Part shown: in pieces, positions 56,661-64,000 of the stretch
Layout: every line of letters starts with the position of its first letter
Numbering within the stretch: the first letter of the stretch is position 1
Assembly: GCA_947685225.1 (NCBI GenBank)
Contig: CANTUV010000012.1
Span: 2,542,001-2,606,000 of the forward strand
Origin: Garcia nutans
Taxonomy: Eukaryota; Streptophyta; Magnoliopsida; Malpighiales; Euphorbiaceae
Length of the DNA: 64,000 nucleotides
Direction of reading: 5' to 3'
Position numbers and translations under genes: made by a program
Notes under the pieces: model-generated
Database searches by the model: none
Told to the model about the DNA's origin: nothing
Seen by the model: the letters and a program-made list of their open reading frames with translations, nothing else

Positions 56661-56926
56661 TATGAAGTCAAGGGGCTCTTCCTAGTAAACCAGAAATAAA
56701 TTTTAAGGAGTATTATAAAGCAATTACACTTAAAAGTGGGAAACAATTATAAGAGGTGGTCCTAATGAAGGTTGAATAAAAAATAGAAGGAGAAATGGTT
56801 AAAGAAGATGTGCAAAGTAAAGAGAGTGAAAAGGAAAAAGAAGAAAGTGAGACACTTTCACCAAAAATGAAAGTGAAGCCTTGTGTACTACCTGTACCAT
56901 TTTCTCAAAGGCTTCAAAGATAAAAA

Positions 56927-57580
56927 GTGAAAAAACAATATGAAAAGTTTCTTAAAGTGTTTAAACAATTAAGAATTAATATTCCTTTTGTAGATGCTCT
57001 TGCTCAAATGTCATCCTATGTCAAATTCTTGAAGGAGATTCTTTCTAACAAGAGATCCATTGAAGAAAATACAAGAGTTGCCCTAACCGAAGAGTGCAGT
57101 GTTGTGATCATAAATAAACTTTCATCTAAATTGAAGGATCCATGGTGTTTTTCTATACCTTATATTGTTGGTGATTTTAATTTCAGTAAAGTTTTATGTG
57201 ATTTGGGTACAAGTATAAGTCTAATTATAAACTCTATTTGCAGGAAACTTGGACTCACTGACTTAAAATCAACAAGGATGACATTGCAATTAGTTGATTA
57301 TTCAATAAAATTTTCTTTGGGAATTATTGAAAATATTTTAGTTAAAGTTGATAAATTTTTTATACCTGTTGATTTTGTTATTCTTGAAATGGAAGAGGAT
57401 ATTGAAATTCCTCTAATTTTAGAGAGACCATTTTTTGCCACTGCATGGGCAATGATAGATGTTAAGGGAGCTAAGTTAACCTTGCAAGTAAGTGAAGAGA
57501 AGGTAGAATTCAATCTAAGTGAGTCTATGAAAGAACCTAGCTTTATGGATGATTGTTTTAGAGTTGATGTGATTGATTAG
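56927..57580 (+). pseudogene. Athila aspartic protease region
   Basis: Begins KKQYEKFLKVFKQLRINIPF, then FSIPYIVGDFNFSKVLCDLG, with the protease active-site region CDLGTSISLI where Athila elements have CDLGASI. After it come RKLGLTDLKSTRMTLQLVD, KVDKFFIPVDFVILEMEED and IPLILERPFFATAWAMIDV. This 217-codon part is open, but frames before and after it are broken. Confidence 0.85.
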
Positions 57581-57589
57581 TTAGTTCAA

Positions 57590-59503
57590 GAAGTCTATGA
57601 AAAAGAGTTTAGAAAGGACCCTTTAGAGGCTTGTTTGACTCTTTGTACAACTCAAAATGATGACAATCAGGAAATAGTAGCTTATGCATATGCTTTGCAT
57701 ATGACACCACTAATAGCACATAAGGGATTTGAAGAGATAGGGAAATCGCCACCTTTACCACCCCCTTCAATTGAAAGACCACTTATTCTTGAGATGAAAT
57801 CATTGCCTTTCCATTTGAAATATGTCTTTTTAGGACCCAATGAAAGCCTTCCAATAATTATAAGTGCTAAGTTATTTGAGGACCAATTGGAACAAATATT
57901 AGGTGTGATTAGACAATTTAAGAAGGTTGTATGTTGGACTATTTCAGATATTAAGGGTATTAGTCCATCTTTGTGTATGCATAGAATTTTAATGGAGGAT
58001 AATTGTAAACCTGTTGTAGATGCATAAAGAATATTAAACCTTAACATGAAGGATGTGGTCAAGGCAGAAATTACTAAGTTGTTGGATGCAGGGATTATTT
58101 ATCCAATTTTGGATAGTCCTTAGGTAAGCCCGATATATATGGTGCCAAAGAAAGGGGGGATGACAGTAGTTAAAAATGAAAGAGATGAATTAATTCCATC
58201 TAGGACAGTTACGGGTTGGAGAGTATGTATAGATTATAGAAAATTAAATAAAGTCAGTCGTAAAGATCATTTTCCATTACCTTTCATTGATCAAATGTTG
58301 AAGAGGTTAACTGGTAATTCATTCTTTTACTTATTAGATGGGTACTCGGAGTATTTTCAGATACCTATAGCTCCAGAAGATCAAGATAAAATAACTTTTA
58401 TTTGTCCATTTAGTACTTTTGCTTATAAGAGAATGCATTTTGGTTTGTGTAATACACCTGCTACATTTCAACGTTGCATGATGCTATATTTAATGATTTT
58501 GCAGAAAATTTATGGAAATTGTTATAGATGATTTTACCATTTATGGAACTTCTTTTGAAATTTGTTTGCAGAATTTAGCTAAAGTGCTTCAAAGGTGCAA
58601 AAAAATAAATTTGATTCTTAATTGGGAGAAATGACATTTTATGGTTCAAGAAGGAATAATCCCAGGGCATAAGGTTTCCCAAGCAGGGATTAAAGTGGAC
58701 AAAGCAAAAGTAGAAGTGATAGAAAAGCTGCCTCCTTCTACAAACGTCAAAGGAATCCGGAGTTTTCTTGGATATGTCGGATTTTATAGACGTTTTATTA
58801 AAGATTTTTCTAAGATTTCAAAATCTCTGTGTGATTTATTGAGTAAAGATGTTGATTTTATCTTTTCTAATGATTGTCTTATTGCTTTTGATAGGTTGAA
58901 AACAGTATTGACCACAGCTCCAGTTATTGCACCTCCAAATTGGATATTACCTTTTAAAATAATGTGTGATGCCAGTGAGTTTGCAATAAGAGAGGTTCTT
59001 TGCCAAAGGAAGGATAGAAGATGCTATGCCATTTACTATGCTAGTAGATTGCTTAATGATGCTCAAGTTAACTATGCTACTATAAAAAAAAGATGCTAGC
59101 GATGGTATATTCTTTGGATAAATTTCAATCTTATATTATTGGGTCGAAAGTAATTGTGTATATAGACCACACCGCCATTAGGTATCTTATGACCAAGAAG
59201 GAGGCAAAGCAACGTTTAATTCAATGGGTGCTCTTGATTCAAGAGTTTAATGTTGAAATTAGAGACAAGAAAAGGCTAGAGAATGTTGTTGTAAATCATC
59301 TTTCTAGACCAAAGTTGGGGACATTGGCTGTGGAGGAGATCCCAATCAATGAAACTTTTTCAGATAAGCAACTTTATTCATTGACATGGAATTCTCCTTG
59401 GTATATGGACAATGTGAATTACTTGGTAAGTAAGATTGTTCCTTTTGATTTTAATGCTAACCAAAAGAAGAAATTTTTCTCTGAAGTAAAGCATTACATA
59501 TGA
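57590..59503 (+). pseudogene. Athila reverse transcriptase and RNase H
   Basis: The reverse transcriptase starts after a stop at 58025-58027. It shows VTGWRVCIDYRKLNKVSRKD, HFPLPFIDQML, YFQIPIAPEDQDKITF and RMHFGLCNTPATFQRCM. It then shifts frame to the catalytic IDDF box, normally VDDF, near 58515-58530. Thumb: GIRSFLGYVGFYRRFIKDFS. RNase H: KIMCDASEFAIREVL, YYASRLLNDAQVNYATIKK, VIVYIDHTAIRYLMTKKEAK and NVVVNHLSR. Two frameshifts and several stops are present. Confidence 0.88.
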
Positions 59504-59509
59504 AAGGAT

Positions 59510-60700
59510 AATTTATTGTTTAAGCATTATAGCAATGGATTGATCCGTAGATGTGTTCCAGAAGAAGAATTTTAATCCATACTCGAGTTCTATCATTCTA
59601 GAGAATGTGGAAGACATGCTAGTTCCTCCAAAACTAATGCTAAGGTATGGCAATCGGGATTCTTTTAGCCAACAATGTATCAAGATGCCCATAATTTAGT
59701 TAAGAAATGTGATCGTTGTCAAAGGGTAGGAAATATCTCAAGAAAGAATGATATGCCTTTGAACCCCATTTTAGAAGTTAAATTATTTGATGTATGAGAA
59801 ATTGATTTTATGGGGCCATTTTCTTCTTCTTTGGGCAACCAATATATTTTTATAGCCGTCAATTATGTCCCTAAGTAGGTAGAAGCAATTGCTAGTCCAA
59901 CTAATGATTCGAAGGTAGTGACCCATTTTCTAAAGAAATTCATTTTATCTAGGTTTGGTGTACTAAGGGCTATTATTAGTGATGGAGGTTTACACTTTTG
60001 CAATAAAGCTTTTGAAACTCTTCTTAGAAAGTATAGAGTTCATCATAAGATAGCTACACCTTATCATCCACAAATGAGTGGTTAGATAGAGATTTCTAAT
60101 AAAGAAATTAAGCGGATATTAGAGAAGACTGTAAGGAATTCTAGAAACGATTGGGAGCTAAAATTGGATGATGATTTATAGCTTATAGGACTGCTTTTAA
60201 GATACCGATTGGAATGTCTCCATATAGATTGGTCTATAGGAAAGCTTGGCATCTTTCAGTAGAGTTAGAACATAGAGAATATTGGGCAATAAAAAAAATT
60301 AAATTTTGATATGAAAGCTGCAAGTAAAAAGAGACTACTTCAATTGAGCCAACTTGAGGTGTTGCGACTTAATTCCTACGAGAATGCCAAGTTGTACAAG
60401 GAGAGAACCAAAGCATAGCATGACAAACATATCCGGGTATGTACCTTTCATGAAGGACAGCTTATTGTTTTGTTTAATTCTAGATTAAAGTTTTTTTTTA
60501 GGAAAACTCAAGTCTAGATGGTCAGGGCCATTCAAGGTAGTTAAAGTTCATCATTCAGGAGCGGTGGACATTCAAAATAGTTCAAATCAAGTTTTTATGG
60601 TTAATGGACAAAGACTAAAGCCATATATAATTGGTGAACCAATTGATAAGGCATTAGTTTGTTATTTTAATATTTGAGTTTCAAAGAAAAGTCAAGCTAA
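59510..60700 (+). pseudogene. Athila integrase
   Basis: The zinc-binding part is frame-broken (HSRECG.HAS.., then KCDRCQRVG). The catalytic core shows EIDFMGPFSSS with a stop before it, ISDGGLHFCNKAF and TPYHPQMSG followed by a stop where Gln is expected (60085). KEIKRILEKTV and FKIPIGMSPYRLVYRK follow. The C-terminal part is recognisable to about 60670, just before the GGGAGGCAACCC landmark. Confidence 0.82.
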
Positions 60701-60994
60701 AGACTTTAAACAAGCGCTTTTGGGAGGCAACCCAAATTTTTATCCTTTTGTTTTCATTTAATCATTGGTTCTTAGTAGTTTTAGTTTATTTGATTAAGTT
60801 AATTTGAAGTTATTAATTTAGTAAGTTTGATTTTGCAGGTTGGTGTTTTAATTTTATGTTCTTTAATCTTGTATGTTTTATTTTTGTTTGTTAAACAAAC
60901 GGCTAAGGAAGAGAAGAAAGAACAAGAATAGGTGAGCTAAATTGGGTTTTTATTTACTTAATGTTTATTTTCTTTACAAAAAAAGAAGTTTGGA

Positions 60995-61265
60995 GTGGCC
61001 CTCTGTCGCAATCGCGCTGTTCAGCGTGAGTGCAACAGAGGCAGTGACCTCTGGTCACGCGAGAAGCAGCGCTCTTGTACTACTGCGTTCTTTGGCCACT
61101 GTCGCAATGGCGACAGACGTCGTAATAGTGACAAGCCCGTATGTAAAAAGAGGGGGGAAGCCATTGTCATGATGGCGACAACAGTCGTAATAGCTAACTC
61201 ATTACGAGCTAGCAATAGGCTCTGTCGCGATCACGCCACACATTGCGATCATGATGGGCCAGATT
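60995..61265 (+). repeat. degenerate GTCGC(G/A)AT-type inverted motifs
   Basis: A GC-rich island in otherwise AT-rich DNA, with CTGTCGCAATCGCGC, CTGTCGCAATGGCGACAG, GTCATGATGGCGACA, CTGTCGCGATCACGCC and ATTGCGATCATGA. All are variants of a short palindrome. A second island at 63030-63105 has the perfect form. Confidence 0.7.
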
Positions 61266-61494
61266 TTCTTAAAAATTATTTTTTAAAAAAATAAATCCTA
61301 TCAGAACCTTTTTCTCTCTCCTCACCTTTCTTTTTATCTTCTTCTTCTCTCTCACACTCTAAACAACTCTCCCAAATCCCTAACTGCAAACCTCATAAAA
61401 TCAAACAAAGCTCCTCCTAAATCCTTCCAATTTCTTCCTTAATCTCGCAAATCCTTACCAAATCAACCTTACCCATTCCTCAAAATCATCAAAA

Positions 61495-62740
61495 ATGGCT
61501 TCAAGATCCAAAAGTGTTGCAAGGAAGGCTTATTCAAAAAAAAGGAAATGAGAAAGTTTCAAGCTCTTCCATGGAGGAGGTAGATATTTCTTCTCACTTT
61601 GATGCTCCTTTTCCATTTATACTCAAGAAGAAGGTAAGAAATATCTCTCTTTATGTTTAAGAAATATTACTCTTTATAGATATTTTAGCAGTGGAGTTTT
61701 TGAGCATTTGGGTCTTGATGCTAAAATGAAATAATTATTTGGTAGATTAGGTTTGGAAAAATTGGTACAAAAGAGGTGTGACACATATAAAGAACTCACT
61801 CTTGAATTCTTTACAACACTTAAAATGACTAAATCTAAGGATAAGAATTTAGAGTATAGATTGTTAGGTGTTAATTATGAGATTGATCATGATGTGATGT
61901 TCAAAGCTTTAGGTTTGCCTAAAGGAGGTGCTACTACTCATTCTAAGGAATTTAATGTGGATAAATTTTAAAAAACATTAACTGAATTTTATTCCTTCAA
62001 TATAAGAAATACACCAAATGGATTGATTCATTATCATAGTTTATTATTATTATATAAATTTATGTGTCATTTTGTGTTTGGAAAAAAAGTAATAAAGTGT
62101 CGGTTCAAGAATTATTTATGTTGTATTGTGCTATTAAGAATAAAAAAGTGTCCACAACATATCACATTTTTCAAAGTTTAATATTTATTGGTTAATATCC
62201 CAAGAGCACAATTGCATTAGATCATATTCTTACAGGATTGACAGTTTATTTTAATATTTTTTATCTTAATAATACCTTAATGAAATGTATTAGTGGGGAG
62301 TAATATTCATTTGACACTTTATGTCGTTCTGAGATTTTGAATGCTAATAGTAATTTGAGAGACCCCACAATAAGAAGGTGCTTTAAGAATTTAATCCAAA
62401 CAGGTTCTAGCAGTACTGCACCAAGTGATCAACCCGTGCATGAAGAAAAGGACAATGAGGAAGAGGAAAGAGATGATGATAAAGGAGATGCTACTACAGA
62501 TAATGCACAAGGATGGCGACAGGTTTTAAAGCGACTCGATAAGATGGACGAAATAAATAGACAAATGAGCTCGCAGCTGGACATTATGGAGGCACAATAG
62601 AGACAGTATGGAGATCAATTAGGGTCCATAAATCAATGACATATCAACATAGAGAGAAGTCACAATTACAAGCTAATGAAGTACATAGAAGTGTCGGGAT
62701 TGCCTGTTCCTTCTCTAACTCCGTCGCCTCCATCATAGCC
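61495..62740 (+). pseudogene. Athila-type second ORF (ATHILA ORF-1 family protein)
   Basis: Starts MASRSKSVARKAYSKKRK and then a stop. The protein continues in other frames: SSSMEEVDISSHFDAPFPF, RLGLEKLVQKRCDTYKELTL, FFTTLKMTKSKDKNLEYRLL and DHDVMFKALGLPKGG. After a decayed stretch come NSNLRDPTIRRCFKNL, an acidic region (EEKDNEEEERDDDKGD) and a coiled end KRLDKMDEINRQMSSQLDI. Position downstream of pol, the YRLLGV...ALGLP pattern and the acidic-to-coiled end match the plant ATHILA ORF-1 family. Its function is unknown. Confidence 0.7.
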
Positions 62741-63029
62741 ATGATTTAGGGAAGCTTCCATCCTTTACCTTTTTCTTATTATATTTTCTTTTTTTGTGAT
62801 ATTTGTTGTGTTGTGGTGAGTACTTGTTTGTGGTTGCATGGTTTTCATTGGGGATAATAAAAATTTTAAGTGTGGAAAGGGAGTATTTTATTTATTTTAT
62901 TTTGTTTAATTTTTTATTTTGTTACTGTGTTCAATTTGTGTATTGCTGTGTTCATTGTTAGAATTTTTCAAATTAGAAAATTAAAATTTAAAAAAGAAAA
63001 AAAAGAAAAAAATCAGTTTTTGCGAAACT

Positions 63030-63105
63030 TTTGTCGCGATCGCGACTGCCAAGCTCAGCGGATTCTCTGTCTCGATCATGATAGTCGTTGCGATCGTGAC
63101 GGGGA
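63030..63105 (+). repeat. second GTCGCGATCGCGAC palindrome island
   Basis: GTCGCGATCGCGAC at 63033-63046 is a perfect 14-bp palindrome. It is followed by CTCGATCATGATAGTCG and GTTGCGATCGTGACG variants. It flanks the Athila ORF2 on the side opposite the island at 60995-61265. Confidence 0.75.
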
Positions 63106-63378
63106 TGTGTATATAATAAATTTTTTTTCTTTCTTCTTTCTTTCAAAATTTAAAAAAAATTATTAAAAAAAGAAATTCGATAATTATTAGAATTTATTTA
63201 AATTTTAAATTAGATATCTTAGTGTATCTAGGATTGAGATAATATCTTTTATTTTTAAATAATTACTTATCCTAGTTATCTAAGAATTTATTTTTAATTA
63301 ATAAACCTTAACACTAAGAGTTTAACTAGAATTTCTTTAGTTGAATAGTTTTAGGATTAGACTTTAGTTCTTCTCTAT

Positions 63379-63860
63379 ATAAGGTTAAGTTCTTATTACT
63401 TTCATACATCTTTAGCATAGCCTTAGAGAAGAGAGATGATTAATAAAGAAAAATCATATATTTGGGGTTAGAATAGAGAAGGCATATGGAATCCTGAAAA
63501 ACCTTTTGTGAATCCATCTGTAGAGACGTCTGAGCAACTCATTGCTGATTATGCTTTTAGGCATGCTTATCCTGATCCTTATAAATCCACTTTTGATCTC
63601 GATGAGATAGCGGAGAGGAAAAAAAAATAGAGAAAGCATGAGAGGAGGTAGGATCCCAACTTGATTTAGTAGTTTTAGATGATATCTCAAGAAAGATGAT
63701 GATCCTAAGCCATCACCAACTAAGAGGAAGAGAGATAGGCCTTTTAAGTTGGAGAAAAAGAAAAAAGGAAGACCTCTCAAGATTCCTAAGAAAGTTCAAT
63801 TCAATGAAAAAACTATTAAGAAGGAAGAGGGAAAAGCTTATAAGTCTATAAATTTCTCTT
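63379..63860 (+). pseudogene. unidentified lysine-rich ORF behind a TATA box
   Basis: CTATATAAGG at about 63378 is followed, some 60 bp on, by an ATG (63436) and a frame with an in-frame stop near 63468. It then reads AFRHAYPDPYKSTFDLDEIA, interrupted by a stop near 63628. After a frame change comes KRKRDRPFKLEKKKKGRPLK and a stop at 63864. The basic C-terminal region suggests nucleic-acid binding or nuclear localisation. I do not recognise the protein. It could be the 3' part of the Athila element, a different retroelement or an old viral insertion. Confidence 0.35.
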
Positions 63861-64000
63861 ATTGATAGTATGATTTAAATATTATTTACTTTTAAGTTGT
63901 CTTTCGTTTAATTTCTTATTTAACTTTATGCCTTTTTAATTGTAGTCGATTTAAATTTTAGTTTTTAATAAAATGAAACTTATTCTATTCTTACTTTGCG

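Larger units (their letters stand above)
53567..64000 (+). mobile_element. Athila-type LTR retrotransposon, decayed, right end outside window
   Basis: Order on the plus strand: LTR, tRNA-Asp primer site, gag, protease, reverse transcriptase, RNase H, integrase, spacer, Athila-type second ORF, then non-coding DNA. This is the Athila lineage arrangement, with an extra ORF between pol and the 3' LTR. Every coding part contains stops or frameshifts. The motif TTTTGGGAGGCAACCCA after integrase (60718) and AAGTGTGGAAAGGGAG after ORF2 (62869) are typical landmarks of these elements. The end cannot be placed, and the last kilobase might belong to another element. Confidence 0.85.

Noticed and set aside
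60995..61294. Two overlapping plus-strand frames rich in Arg/Cys near the end of Athila pol
   Set aside because: They are created by the GC-rich palindromic island. Frames are short, overlap each other and resemble no protein.
60995..63105. CRISPR-like repeat array
   Set aside because: The repeats are irregular palindromes without constant spacers, in a plant retrotransposon.
63379..64000. Endogenous pararetrovirus
   Set aside because: Only a TATA box and a basic ORF support it. No reverse transcriptase, movement or coat motif is visible, so it is left as unidentified.

Overview
The window is nuclear DNA of a eudicot plant, probably a rosid. It is AT-rich, has plant spliceosomal introns, and carries plant-only families: a class I small heat-shock protein, SKIP23/KIB-type (DUF295) F-box proteins, a CC-NBS-LRR remnant, RECQL3 and UPF0548. 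It also holds Ty1/copia and Athila-type Ty3/gypsy retrotransposons with tRNA-iMet and tRNA-Asp primer sites, hAT and CACTA DNA transposons, and SINE/LINE remnants. The species cannot be told from the sequence.

Layout. 0.2-0.7 kb: frameshifted small heat-shock gene, then a SINE remnant. 2.3-3.66 kb: Athila-type LTR fragment. 3.66-14.96 kb: first copy of a segmental duplication (DUF295 tail remnant, spacer, F-box gene), expanded by a foldback element (4.4-5.5 kb) and by a 7.5-kb hAT element (5910-13456) that itself contains a complete copia element (6120-12085) and a gypsy fragment. 15.9-18.3 kb: NBS-LRR pseudogene split by a 662-bp hAT. 19.5-20.1 kb: DUF295 remnant. 20.16-26.9 kb: RECQL3, about 18 exons, minus strand, with a 4-nt microexon, a LINE fragment in its last intron and several lesions. 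27.48-29.10 kb: UPF0548 gene, plus strand, divergent from RECQL3 and the only fully intact host gene. 29.2-32.45 kb: second copy of the duplication, with a copia 3' fragment. 32.5-37.7 kb: older copia element. 37.85-46.2 kb: DUF295 F-box copies broken by a copia fragment and a hAT. 46.2-51.1 kb: a very young copia element inside an otherwise open F-box gene (45888-51969). 52.6-53.16 kb: CACTA terminus. 53.17-53.57 kb: homopyrimidine tract. 53.57-64 kb: decayed Athila-type element without a visible 3' LTR.

The window is a gene-poor F-box/R-gene neighbourhood turned over by nested transposons. Exact target-site duplications (TSDs) bound seven events well enough to give an insertion order. Several host-gene lesions fall in homopolymers, so some could be assembly indels. 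No CRISPR, operon or prokaryote-like defence system is present. The most unusual gene-level feature is the 4-nt RECQL3 exon inside helicase motif V, whose skipping would create an immediate stop codon.
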